DNA of 64,000 bases, taken from positions 31,159,630-31,223,629 of the forward strand of contig CM043874.1 of the NCBI GenBank assembly GCA_023846275.1, given 5' to 3'. The notes beneath the pieces are model-generated. The model made no database searches, was not told the DNA's origin, and worked only from the letters and a program-made list of their open reading frames with translations. This document shows positions 13,801 through 28,800 of this stretch, piece after piece (the first letter of the stretch is position 1; every line of letters starts with the position of its first letter). The translations under genes were made by a program, and so were the position numbers. The stretch comes from Vanilla planifolia. Lineage: Eukaryota > Streptophyta > Magnoliopsida > Asparagales > Orchidaceae.

Positions 13801-16800
13801 ATCTTTTGGCTCTTGGATCAAACCACTTAAAGGTTCTTGTGTCATTAACTTCAACCCTTATACAAAAGTATTTTAAGTCAGCAAGATCTTTTCACAAATA
13901 AAGTTCAAAAGTAATTATACTCAAGAATTGTGTAAATCTTTTACCATTTTACATTGCATACTTGAGACTACAATTTTTAAAATTCATCCTCCCTATGTGG
14001 ATATCATAGCTCCTATTTTTCTAAAATTGTAAAAACCAAATAAGTACTTTCAGTTAGGTTATATTTTTCCCATTGAATCCCATTTGAAATTTTTTTTTAA
14101 AACATTTAAAATGTCATTGTCAAATCTTTCTTTTTTTGTTGTTTGAAGTGAAGATTATGTTCAAATATTCATTTCTATCTATTTAAAAAATTGTTGAATG
14201 GGTAAAAAAGCTAAGATACAAAACAAGTGATATTCAACAAAATTACATAAGAAACTAAATATTAAATAGATGCTCAAGGATTAGCATACTCAAATTTCTC
14301 TTAAAAGAGGTGAGGGAGCATGGTGTATAGGGAACAAGAAAAAAAAGTTGAGAGGGGGTTTAGGTGCAAGGAGAACAATGTAGGTTTACAAGTTAAGTCT
14401 AGTGAGGGTTAGGTGGAGGGAGAAAGGGCAATTTGGGTTACATGCAAAAAAAGGGCAATTTGGAATGACATTAGGATTAAGCTTATGGCAAAGCTCAAGA
14501 TATGGTGAATGTTAGTTACAATTGAGGATACATGCTGAGCTTAAAGTTTACAATTACAAGCAAAAGTAAAAAGGGTTATGTTACAAGAATCAAATGAGTT
14601 AGTTATGGTTATGGATATAGAGCTGGTTCAAGGGTTAAAATTATGTTGAAGGCTTTATGAAGGAGTAAATAGAGAAACAAGATTAGATGATTAGAAGTTA
14701 CAAACTAGAGATAATAAAGAAATAGAAAGGACATCTAGAAGAACCATCTAACAACAATCCATTGGAGAAATGCTCAAGAGAGAAACTTAGTTTCTATAAA
14801 GGAGATTTAAGTGACAACTGATTCAAGCCACAATTAAGTTAACTGAAAACTGAGTCAATGGTAAGAGTTCGTGAGTTCCTCTCCTTCCATTATGGTATGC
14901 TAATAGCAAAGCAAGTTTGAAAGGCCAATAGTCAATTTTAAGCCAACAATGGTAAACCAACAAGAGAAAGATACTAACAGGCAGCTTACAACATTTAAAA
15001 CAGATAAAGGGATTATTTCCCATGATAAGTTTGTCAGGAAGTAAACATGAAATAATTTGCTTCATCTGTAAACATCTGAGATTTGATACTGCTCCATATT
15101 GGAGCAGGTGGGTTCTGCAAAAGACAATTGCTTTTCATCTATTAAAGTCCACAATAACAAAGCAACTCCAAAAGTCATGTCACAATATCTATAATGGATT
15201 CAAGAAACCCATAAACAATCTGACATAATGACCCCTCCAGGTGACTTCAATAACATTAACTTTACTGATTAGGATAGCATGAAGCTACCACCTAGCTACG
15301 TTGAGGTGGTCATATCTCTCCAAGCAACAATTTTTCATTTCTTATCCAGTAAACCATGCATGATGAACCTGCTACATAGTTTATCGATAACCTTTAAAGT
15401 ACCAATTAGGAAGGTAGAAAGCTTGATACCCAAAATAAAGAATGCATAAATTATTGAATGCCATTAAGAGCATATTAATTGTCCAATTCTTAAATTTCAA
15501 TTGAATACTCTGAAGAAGGGATGTGCAATCAACAATAGAGATCCTCCGTCAAGAGAGCAGAACACTTATGTAGGTGATTGGGGAAATTTTGAATGAAATA
15601 CTTGAAAAATTGTCAACGTAGTTTATATTTTTTATCTTCTTGGACAGGAAAAACTAGTTTTTGGCATTGTTTGCTTGGAGGCCATAACTCATGTGAAATC
15701 TTTAGAGTTTCATTAAGCAGTGGAATAGAAACTTGTTTCACAAAAATTATGAAATCATCAATGAAGATTAGGTTGGTAATGGGAAACTCATAGTTATGGA
15801 TATGGTTTGGATTTGCAATCTTTCAAAGAAGAGTTAAGGCCTACAGAGAAAACATTCATGATGAAGCTGAATAAGGGAGGATAAAGTGGATAACTTAACA
15901 AGAACCATAAAAGAGTCAAAAAAACCCTCAAGGCTGTCATTTACAAATACCAACAAATCGATGTCATTGATACACATGTCGATCCAATTAATAAAAGTAG
16001 GCAAGCAGCCTTTATCTTGCAAGTGAAGCAATTTCTTTTTTCTGTCTATAGAACCAAATGCTTAGGATATATCAATTTTAGGACAGAAGGAATGAGAGAA
16101 GGATTTGGATCCAAATTAATGAATCAAATCATTGGCCAGATGTGCATTGTCACTAAGAATACTACCCTTGATGAAGGTAGCTTGCACTTATGTGCAACAT
16201 GGGGTGCAATTTGCCACAGATGTTTTGCTAAAAGTTTTGTTATCACTTTATATGTAAGTTACAAAGAGAGACTGGACTGTGGTCGACAATTTGAGGCTTT
16301 TTTTTACTTTGGGAAGAAGTTTATAATAGTAGCAAAAGGCTTGTTGGGTATTTTGCATAAGAAATGAGGTGTAGGACCACTTCAATGATACCATCACCAA
16401 TGATGTGCCAAAATTCAACAAAGAATTCTACTATGAAACCATTAGGACTAGTTGATTTTTACAAGGGGAAGAGAAAACAGCACCATCAAATCTCATATGT
16501 GCAAATCAAATAACCTAATAGGTTGAATTGATCATTCCTAAACAAGCTATCAATGGGGGTTGATACACAGGCGTTGGGTGATTGCTTAATGTATATGTTG
16601 CTAAAGTGACTAACCAATTTTCTAAAAAGCCATCATGGGAATCAATTTGATTAAATTAACCATCATCAACGTGGAAAGAATTGCAGGCCCTATTAGAACT
16701 CATTCTATTGAAGACGAATTTAATGTCATCCTCACCTAACTTGATCCATTTGCATTTAGCACATTTAATAGCCTAGAAGAACTAAGTTCTAGTACATCTC

Positions 16801-19800
16801 TCCTCGTTCTTGTGGTTAAAGGTTGAGGCAATGATGTTGACATCAGGGAGGAACATGTGTAAACCCATCTCTTTAGCCAAGGTGGAGTCAACCATGAAAA
16901 GTTGAACCCATTTCATTCTTTTATGGTAGATTGAGACTAAAAATGTCACGTCCTTCCTGTCCTCTCTATCCCATAATACATAAAATCAAATCAAATTGGA
17001 TAAAAACCATAGCAACAATATAAAGGACACAAACCTAATACTCAGATGAGAATGATGATAAAACTAAATTTAAAATCATTTACAAAACCATTTCTCATAA
17101 AACAAAACAACAATTATAATATCACATACACATTTACTAAAAAAATTTACTATCACCATACCAAATACAATATTCAAAAGATAAGATATACAATATTTCT
17201 CACAAACATCTCTTTATAACATATTACCTACCTCACATGCTACTCTATTCACCCTCCCTCTATACATCTATAACATAACCTATAATATAAATAAGAAATA
17301 AGATTTATAAAACTCAACAAGTGAATTCTATATATAAAAATATCTAAATAAAATGACAACCAATAGTAATAAAAAAACATAACGTCTTTGCCATACTCAT
17401 AAGTAAATATGTTGTAAGTAAACAAGAAGTAGTTTACAATGCATTACAGATGTATACAAACAAATATTTTACACTTCTTATATAAATATCATATGATTTT
17501 TAATAATCACATTTTATTTATTATTTTTCAATTTTATCTCATGTTTATTCTATTTTTAACTATAACAAGCCAACTGTATCAATTATATCATGTTTTTAAT
17601 ACATCAAAACTTACATAAAATATTAATGATAACTAAGGATATCTCAATCATATTAACACAATATATTAAGCCCTACACATACTAGTGACAAAAAAGAGAT
17701 CTTTGATGTCATCTCATAGTTTGATATATAACTAATGCTTTTTAAAACCTATATCATGTGCTAGTGATGCATCATATAATAATATAAATCATGAGATAAT
17801 ATCTTAAAAGGTCACATTTCATTTCTTTTTTCTTTTTATATCACAATATCTAATCATGTTATATCATGTATCATATTATAGCACTATTATAAATGGAGCA
17901 CCCCCACTGGTGGAGAATTGACTCTTATTCATGAAGTTTTCCTATAATATTTTGAGATATTTGAATTTGTATAATATGCATATAGGAATTCATTTGTGAG
18001 ATTGTAAATATTTGTATTAAAGATACTATCCAAAAACATGGGGTAAGGAGCCAAAAGCATTTAAATTCAAATGGTCTTTGTCCAATGTGTGGGATATCAT
18101 TTTTGATAATGCAAGTTCAATGGTCAATAAAAGGGTTGGGTACAACATTGAATGAGTATTTTAAGTAACATGGAATTAGATTTTAGCTGCCCAAACCTCT
18201 TTCTAGTTTGGAATTAATATTAACCAAGGAGCAATTGTTTGACTTCCTAATAAGGGAATATCATTTATCTCATAATCATATTTCAAGTCACTAAAGCATG
18301 CATGTGAACCCAATGGGTGCAACAACCAGACCACCCCACCTTTTTTTAATCACCTAATGAGGCTAAAGTCACCAAAGTATAAGCCAAAGGTAATATGTAA
18401 GGGAGAGAGAGAGAGAAAGAAAGAAAGATAAAGAGATCTTATTTCATTCCAAAGGTCTTTTAAAAGAAGAATCATTGAATAAACATAGAATAATGAGAAA
18501 GCAACAATCTGACTATCAATATCTCTTTAGCGAAGCAACTCAACTAGGAGTTAATCACAAAGTGATCTTAACAATCTTTCCAAACAACAAGAATGTGACC
18601 ACCATTATGGGAGTCAAAATGATGCACTTTTCACTCAATATGAAATAGTTTATAAGTTCTTCATTAGTTAAGCTTTAGAGAACTAGGTTTCAACAAGAGC
18701 AATGATAACCAAGTTATGTGCATAATGAATATTTTGCACTCAACAACTTTGACATCATCATGCTAACTACATACATTCTAAGATAGAATACTTGGTAGAA
18801 TCATCTTCACACCCTGCTCAATAAGGTGAAGATGGATGGTGGTTGTAGAAGATTGGGGACAACGAGATAGAATAGAGGGTGAGATACATCAAAGGTTAAA
18901 TAAGAGCAGTCAGCCCACTAATCATACCTTGACTCTTGAGTAGGTATTGGCCCACATAAGAGAGGGGGTGAATAGAGTGATAAATTTTGCAAAAACATGT
19001 TTGAGTACAATCCCAATTTCGCAATGCAACAAAACAAAGCATTTAAAGTGCAGTGCGAAAAATGCAGTAATTACAGCGTTAAAAAGAATAATTAGTAAGA
19101 AAATTAGCATCACAATTTTTAGGTACCACGGCTCCTATACAAAAGAACTTACATCTACCCCCAAGCCAAATAGCTTAGGGTCTACGCTCTTTCTTCCTCT
19201 CTTTTGCAATAACTGATGAAGAAACCAACTTACATCTAGTCTTTTTCCTGAAACTAACACTAAACTTTCTACTCACCTCTCTATAAGGCCTCATAATGGA
19301 CAATTGACCCCCACAACAAAGCCTCAAAATAGGCTATCTCTCTCACCTCCACATTCTAAGCCCAAAAGTAGAATTTTAAAAGTTCATAAAACGAAAATCA
19401 AAAGCACATAACTCTCAAACAAAGTTAAGATTATAGAGTCCTAAATTGATAACATTTGACTCATGATATATATAGAAATGCAGCATTAAAAAGTTTACTT
19501 AATGAAGATAAAAGATGCAACAATTTATCTCAAAAGCTTTCTCTCAAATAGCAGTAGTTAGCCTTTATTTGATCAACAATTCAGTATAACCAATGACACA
19601 TTCAGAATAGTCTATCTCTCTCACCTCCACATTCTAAGCCCAAAGTAGACTTTTAGAACATTTGCAAAACAAAAATCAAAAGCTTATAACTCTCAAACAA
19701 AGTTAAGATTACAAAGTCCTAAATTGATAACATTTGGCTCACGATATATATATAAAAAATGCAGCATTAAAAATTTTACTAAATGAAGCTAAAAGATGCA

Positions 19801-22800
19801 ACAATTTATCTCATGAGCTTCCTTTCAGATGGCAGTAGTTAGCCTTTATTTGAGCAACAATTCAGTCTAACCAATGACAGCATTGTATTGCGCACAGCAA
19901 AATAAGTCTCATTTATAGATGTGCAATTTTGTTTAAGACCATTAAAGTCACTCAACATTCAATGCAACATATCCTTGAGCTTCTTGATCTCTACAACATT
20001 CAATGCAATGTGTCTTCAGACTTCCCTAAACAAGTTGAATGCAACATTTAAATCGATTAAGTCTCATAAAATTTTAGAAAAATGTTCGAATAAAATAGTT
20101 GTTGAAACTCTTCAAACAGCTCTGTCATATGTTTGAACACTTTGGTATTCACATTTCCAACCATAGTCAGATTCATTAGATTATTTATCAATTGACTCGA
20201 GTTTTCAATAGAAAGTCACTTTTTCCTTAAACCTCAAACAAGACTGATAGACTTTTGATGGAGACTCAGATTCAATTCTAATTTTTTAAAAATGATTCAT
20301 TAGACCAACCATTCATTAGACCAACCAATCATTAGACTATAATCGGACAAGTATTAGACAATCCAATGGGCATTCGAGAGAAACTTAATCTTTTGATCAT
20401 TTAAAGCAATTTATCGAAGAAAGCCATGGACTATCCAATTTCTATCGAAGTGGTCATTTGACAAGGCATTGGATAGTCCAATGTACTACCAAGAAACCAA
20501 CCAAATTTTCCAATTGTGAGACTAATATTCATTGAGCTCAAACAATCATTTGATCATACGGGCTAATAAATCTACCCATTAAGGGACCTTAGCTAATTTA
20601 AATTTAGATTCTTGAGATGCTAATCTAGTTCTAAGTCTCCAAGTGACAAAGAACTTGTACATAATTGAATTTTAAAAGATATGCCAAAATTCACTACTTC
20701 AAGTTTAAAACCATAAAAGAATGTCATGCAAATGTATCGATTGCTAGCTCAATTTGTACAAAAAAACAAACATACATTATAACCTAATTTAAGACTACTT
20801 AGACTAAAGGTTGATAGTTGTTACAATGTGCTAGTACCTTTCTTACACTCCTCATTCTATTTATCCTAATGATTCTCAAGGTGGTCTTTCGGATAAGGAA
20901 ACTTGATTGGCTTCCCTATAAGTCGTCCACTTATGCTAAGGAGATTAAATGTTTGCAATGGATGGTGTGTTTGATACCATTAGTATCAAAGGATAGAATA
21001 ATTTAGTGCGCTGAAATGAGATAACTAAAATGAGAGTCAAGAAAGAGCAATTGACTTCTAACTCAACAAGGAATCTTGCAAAGGTTAAATATATATCACA
21101 TGCAGTGACCAAATCCATCATCATGGGTTTGTCGATGAAGCTTGTCAATTAGGATAGATATGTCATCGATTTCAATTGGAGTGGTAGGCTTGAAAATTAT
21201 ATCTACAATAGAATCTTCTCAAAACTATATTTTTGCAAAGACAAATCTATAATCAATTTCTTCAAAATGAGTGTATCCATCAATTGACCACATTCTAACT
21301 TCTAAAATCATGTCCTCAATGAAAGAGAATTTTAAAGGGTAAAAAACCCTTATAGAGCACAAAAATGTCTATATAATTGATCAATTTCCAAATATGGCTA
21401 GTACCATTCACTATCTAGATGTAAAAAGCTTGTTTGATTATGCAACAACACATTGGGAAATTTTCCCATTGAAATGTAAACTCAAAAGCTTCATCTAGTG
21501 CAATACAAGCAATGTCAGCAAACCACAAGACATGTTCCAACAAATGGTTGTTAATGTTTCTTCGTAGCAAAGAGACCCTTCCAATCGATAAGGCAAGAGA
21601 GGTTGGTAAGAGGATCAAGAGGTTGATTAAATTGAATAGTTGAATCTAAGTTATGGTTGTGAGAGGTTAGGGGCAAGTTATAAGTAAGAGATTTGGTTGA
21701 GTTATGACTAACCTATTAACACCTCTTAGGAAAAACTATCAAAACATTTCATTATCAAATTATTTCATTAGGACCTATTAACAACCTTTTAGAAAAACAC
21801 AATCAAAGATGAGTACAAATAAATAAAACTAGAAAAACAATAACTTACAAAATAGAATCACAACTATTACCACAATGCTTTATTAAGTATTTATCTACGT
21901 AACACTTTAGCAATAAAATATACAATATAATTCCTCTACTTCATCAAAATTTGACTTTAATAGGTCCAACTTTATTTGGTAAAAATTGCAAGTTTAATTA
22001 TTCTACAATCTCAAGATCTACCATGTCAACTTTATTTAGTTTTGTGTGTGATAAGGATGGTAGAGATCATAATCATATGCAAGCACGATTATCACACTCC
22101 ATTATATTTACAGTGTTGAAATTATTCTCAATATTGATAAATCCAATTTTTTTTATTGAGATATATTTTTTTGGTGGTGCAAATTTAATATTTGCATAAC
22201 TAGATTTGAGATTATTTCAAAATATTTAAGTTTTGATTTGGAGAGCAATTTATTTCACTACAACCATGACAACAAAATGCTTATTTCTTGAGGAACATCA
22301 TATTGGTAAGTTATGATTCACGGATAAGTATATTTTGAGCAAAGAAAGATTATCTTTCCATAATCAATGTAATTATTGCGACCTATACAAGCTATTAAAA
22401 TGCATCAAGTTGAACAAGACAACAAAAACAAAATCTCCTGGGGAAACCATGAAAATAAGGAGACAACTAACCATAAGTTAAAAGACTTGACAATTGACAA
22501 CTACAGATGCTAATAATTTTCCTTGTTGATCCAAAAGGCCAAGATTTTGTTAGAGAAATTTGGATGTTTTCTTTGTTTGCTTAAGATTTATATGCATTTT
22601 AGAATGTGGGATACTCAATCCATGGTTGAATTACAAAAGACAGCATTTATTATTATATAACATTATTAGCATTGTTTTAAACTTGTAAAACCTACCATTA
22701 ATTATGAGTGTAATGTTTTGCCACTCAACATATAACAAACACTCCATTTCTTGCTGCCTACTTATATCCTATTATTGATAGTTTCAATGATTTCTTTACC

Positions 22801-25800
22801 ATTTGCGAGCATAAACTTAAGATAATGCACTTTCCCCTTAAGTATTATGATTACAAATTTTAATATTGTCATATGAATCTAATACGGCCAAACTTATATT
22901 CTATATACTTAGTTTTACAACTACAACCCTTAGTCTATGATCATTCTCCATAACTCTAACTTAGTTTTAAGTCCTTCCCTAACATTATTTACAAGTATAA
23001 CTTCAATAAGAAACATACATTATGACACTTCAGTTTTAGCTTGACTAGCCTGTACATCAAAAAACAAATGAAAAAATATAATAACTTAAACTTAGTTTCG
23101 ATAAACCAAACTTAAATAGAAAAATTTTTAGCTCATCCTCCTTAAGTATAGATAGAAATCATTGCTTAATTACACATCATCAATAATGTCAATATATACA
23201 AAGCTACCTAATTATATTCTATTATTGATATTTTCGATGATATCTTTATCATTTTAGAGCATAAACTTAAGATAATGCACTTTCCCCTTAAGTATTATGA
23301 TTACAAATTTTAATATTGTCATATGAATCTAATATACCCAAACTTATATTCTATATACTTAGTTTTACAACTACAACCCTTAGTCTATGATCATTCTCCA
23401 TAACTTTAACTTGGTTATAAGTCCTTCCCTAACATTATTTACAATTATAACTTCAATAAGAAACATACATTATGACACTTCAGTTTTAGCTTGACTAGCA
23501 TGTACATCAAAAAACCAATGAAAAAATATAATAACTTAAACTTAGTTTCGATGAAACCCAACTTAAATAGAAAAATCTTTAGCTTATCCTTCTTAAACAT
23601 AGACAAAAATCATTGCTTAAATTACACATCATCAATAACGTCAATATATACAAAGCTAAAGCCTTATCTTCTAAGATCTTAAAAGTGCACTTTTAGAGTT
23701 ATATTACGCCATTTCTAATCCAATATTGTTCAAGTGACAATCTTCTTACTTTATCCTAAACTTCTTCGTTAAAACTTCCCACAAGCATGTGCTACTATGG
23801 TTAATCTTCCCAATATAAAATTGAATAACTGTTTGGTATAATACTAATATCATATTACAATCCTTTTTATCAACTTAATTCTCTAATAATTAACATAATT
23901 TTAGACATCTCATTTACTCTTATAAATAGTTATCGCAACACAATTGGAAATTTCATCTTCAAGAAAGATACATGATATTTCAAGCATCATAAAGCAAACT
24001 GAAGAAAAAGATGTTTTTTCAATCAGTGCTTCAAAAAAACTCCAAGAAAAAATGCTTATTTGGCAAATGGTGAATCAAACACTCAATTTTGACAAGTCAA
24101 CCATTCAAATAGCCTATACTGTCAAATAAAAATGCATGTATTTGCATTATGGAATTCAAAAAGTAAAAAAAAATAAAGAAGAAATCAACATCAGGGGAAA
24201 TCTTTTACATAGCCAGCTCTAACCAACAAAACCAAAACTGAAAAAAAACTGAACTTTTGTCACGTGAGACCAACGAAACTAACAGAAAGAATTGTCACAC
24301 CAATAAATTCAGGTCCATCAAATGCAGAAAACACAAAATCTCCACAATTCCAAAAGATCTTGAAGAGTTTGGAATTTCAAGTACATTTGGTGGCTCTCTT
24401 TAATCGTAATGGTTTTTCCATTGTTGTACAAGCCCTATAGGACTTATTATAGGATTTATCCACAATGAAATAAACCTTTCATAATAATATATTCTCCTGA
24501 AATGGGAAAATCCATTCATATTGAACAGTTGGTTTTAAAAGGATAGTCGTTTTACAAAGGACAAAAAATTAAGCCCATGACATAAAAATAAATAAAGTTT
24601 AAAAACAAACAATAACTAGTTTCACAATAGAAATTGAACTTGAAAAAGAAATAATGCAAAAAAATCATAAACTAAAATAGTGCATACCGAAGCTTTATCA
24701 AATGAGCTTTGTCCAACACCAATGGCAAACACGGGAAGACCCTTGAAGGAAACGAATATGAAAAAAAAGAATGATGGTCAGCATGAATGTAAGAAGAATA
24801 ATCTTAAAAATTCATATAAGTAATATCCTCATCATTGAAAATAGCATGGCTCCAGGTTGTAAAGAGATAACTAACAACTTAAAAAACACAACACCGAATC
24901 AATGTGAAATAAAAAACTTAGCAACCTTTGGAAAATCCATAGAACCCAAAAGAATCAAAAAGCTAAAAGGATTGGTTACCTCTTTTGAGTACCCTGACAA
25001 CCCTAGAAGCTGAGAATCTCGTATTGCTCTGTACAACTCAACTGGGACAATAGGTTTCTGAAAAACAAAGCATCATGACACCTTGCATTTTAAAATTGCA
25101 AAACAAAGATACTCTAGCACCTTGTTTATCAAACAATTCAATAGCACTGGGGATAATTTAACAAATTATACATGCTCCAATATCTCAGCAATTTACCATT
25201 TTTATTTAAATGTGGTATTTTTTTCTATATTACTAGTTCTTAAAAAATTATTGAACATATCATCATTTAAAAGAATATGCATTTCAGAAATAGATTAATC
25301 TCATAGACCAAAAACATATCGTTTATTAAATTATTCCAAGAGAAAGCTTGACCATCCAAAGTTCATACTCAAAATAGAAGAAAATACCATCACAATAATA
25401 AAATATAACATTATTGAGGAATCTTAAAAAATAAAAGCAAGACATACATAAAGATAGGATTTGTCAGATATATGGGAAACTAAAACTTTTGTAGGTTAAT
25501 ATAGCTAGTTGTATCCACATGGCATATAAGATGTGATTTATCATCTAATAAGTATGCTCCAAACAACAAAGGCTTGAAGTTTGAAACAAAAGATACAATA
25601 AAAATTTCAAGAAAAAAAGACACTCTTAAACTTCTCTTCAATGAAACATGCTAAGAATTGAGATATTATAAATGATGGGAGCATCAAAAAAACAATAAGA
25701 CTAATTAAACATTTATATAAAAAGTTGGATGCTAAAGGGGGAGAAAATAAAATATATAAGTTTGCTAAACAAGAAAAAGCATTACAAACCTGATTTAAGT

Positions 25801-28800
25801 GCATATGCAAGGATAAAAAAAATATTAGGAACTGATTTTAATGTTAGATGGATAACTTGGTTTTATAAGTTTTTAATGAAGATTTTCATAAAATGATGAA
25901 TTTAATAGAAAATTAACAATTTTGATAGCAATTTAAATCCTATTCTCTATTAATCATAAGGAAAAGTGAATATGAAGAAACTGTGAAGACAAAAAAGTGT
26001 AACTTCATAAGAATAAAAATGTCATTCCATTATAAGTTTGGATATTTGGAGGGTGTGAACAAGTTATCCAGATTTAAATCTCATGCTTACATCATCTAGG
26101 GCTCACTGATGGCTCAAATCTATAAGGCCATTTAATGTAAACATAGGTTGCACATTGAAAACCACAAATATCCACCATAAAGGCACCCTATTAGACCAAC
26201 ATATACCTATGGAACATTGATCTCTCACACCAGGTAGTGGTCTAGAAAACAAATATAATGCATACAAAAATATAACTTAACAAACCAATTAAAGACACTA
26301 AAAAGTTTCACATAAAATCAAACACTAAAAAAACTACATTAAAAACTAACTTTATAAGCCCAATAAACTTTAAACACACACATACATATAAACATCTACA
26401 AAGGTAAACCCATTTATATGACTTGTATCTTCAACAATTTAGTCATTTTAATTCCACTACCTTTGATCCAATAAAAGGTTGAACAATCAAAACCTCATCA
26501 CCTATCCACATTCTCTAAAAACACAAAAAATTGGCATCCCCAAATTTCCTCCAACCACACTTTCCCTCACCTAAGGTCTAACTGATAAATGATATCCCCT
26601 CTTGCTTTTGACATTTTCCAACAATGCATCTCGACAGTTTCCATGCCTCTTTTCCTTTCTCCAAGCACAAAGGGAGTAAATATTGTTAAGCTTTGACTAA
26701 AATTGGGCTCCTTTCACAACCCCTTGCTTTTGGTAGCCAAGGAATGTATTCATGTTGAAATCTTTTCCTTTCACCTCTTCTCCTTGCACATGGGGCCAAT
26801 TTCGATGTGTTTTGACTATAGCTACCCATTAAGACACAATTTTGGCCAAAGCTTAAGGAATCCATGAAACCAAATTCTAACTGTGGTTTCAAATAGTGGA
26901 TAGCCAAAACCATTGATCAAATTTGATTTCAAGAAATTTTGAAAATCCTTGTGTCAAACCTTATCTAAGCTATTGAAGAATTGTGCAGTCAATTGTGGCA
27001 AAGAGAAACTAAGAATATAATAAAATCTAAGAATTTCCTTTGAAAACCACATTTGGAGACTCTTTGATCATACTTGTCTAGGGTATTTTGATACATTCAG
27101 ATTGATCATATGGGAATTAAGGATTGTTCAGTTGTTTAATCTACTAAGTTCACACATGTGACTATGGCTCATCAAAACATAATAATTAAATATTTTCTTA
27201 GAAATGAAATGGTCCATTTACGCCAAAAAGTTTGGACATCTGAAGGCTTCACCATCTAGATCAAACTAACAAGGATCAATACATACATGGGCCTAACTTA
27301 CAATTGCCCAATAAATCATTGATGTGGACCTTGTTCACCCATTTAGAAACATATACATCTTGTATGTAACTATATGGGTCTAGAAAGGTTATAAATATGT
27401 ACATTTTCTTAGCTCAAGAACAAAGACATGGTGGATTTAGTATGGGTGACACATGGAGTCAATTCAAACATAGCCATAAGATAGTCCATTCAGTGGACAC
27501 ATCATTTTGGACCATGACAATCCCTCTAGACACAAACATTTATATCGTATATAAGTATGTCAGTTTGGTGACAATGATAAATTGGGCCAACAAAAGACCG
27601 AAAAAGCTTATGCATGTTAGACTTTGACATAGCAACCCAATGGGTTGATACATAGACGTGGATCTATACCTTAATTTGAATTTAGCATGCATCCACCAAA
27701 CAAAGGACTCGGACGATGAAACAAGTAGAGTATACCAATGAAAGTGGAGCAACAAACTTGAAACAACAGGATTCACTAAGGCCCTCTCATAGGGAAACAA
27801 TAGGATTCAGAGATGAACTGCTAAACAATGGAAAAAAGAAAAATAAATCTTAAACAAAATTAAGGTAATGCAAAAAATTAGAAATGTGTGGCTATTACTC
27901 ACTGTCAATATGTTATCAATTTCATTTTGCAATCTCCAATTCAAGCAATCCAAAAGCTGAAAAATAAAATGGATAAATGAATCAGATAGCATAAATATCA
28001 TACTTGGGTACTATGGTAATCCAAAATAAAAAGGAGTAGCCTAACCATTTTATGGGCTTTGGGAACATTCCACTCCCTAGCCTTGAGAAAACGCACTAAA
28101 GCTTCAGATGGATATCCCTGGTGCACATTCTGAAATATAGTAACAGGGCATTCATCAACAATCTATTCATTAACATAAGCAAAAATAGAACTTCAATTTT
28201 TCCATGCCAGAAAAGGCATTAAAATGCATAAGAACATACATGCATGCACACTGCTTCTTCAAAGTTTTGGCTTAAAACTTGTTAATTCAAAAGAAATTGA
28301 ATTCCACTTGTGTACACATGCTACCAATTAAATGATAGTTTTATACCACAAAAAGCTGATAACTGAGCTAAAGAAAATAAACCCTATGCCCACCAAATTA
28401 GCACAAACAAAACTAGTCACTTCAGAGCACAAGATTATCTAGATTTTGCCAGTTCATAGATCTAATCATAACAACAGGAATATATTATGAACACACCCTT
28501 GTTTGTCTCCTCTTAGGTAATAATAATGCACACATAGCAATGGAATGAAGAAGTTTTAAGCAAAAATGTTAGAAATGCAACAGACAAAGCTCTTCTGCAT
28601 CACAAAGTTCCAGGCGAGAAAAACCAATCAACCAAGTCAACTCATAGCATCAGCCAAGCAGGAATTGATACGCAGCTAAAACCTTCAAACTAGCCAACAA
28701 ATTAAAGCAACTCTCACGGTTTCTAATCAAAAGCTTTCCGCATCAAATCAAAGTAAAGTTTTAGGAACACAGCGGATAGAGACACAGATCTAAAATTATC

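Noticed and set aside
13601-13876. 91-codon plus-strand frame with repeated Gly/Ser phrases
   Set aside because: It is produced by short near-repeats in a probable LTR remnant; no domain and no splice context.
16017-16367. 116-codon plus-strand frame, the longest in the window
   Set aside because: It lies antisense to LINE reverse-transcriptase sequence, whose motifs read on the minus strand.
26686-26913. 75-codon minus-strand frame in intron 4 considered as an extra exon
   Set aside because: The family has no insertion between exons 4 and 5, and those exons join in frame without it.
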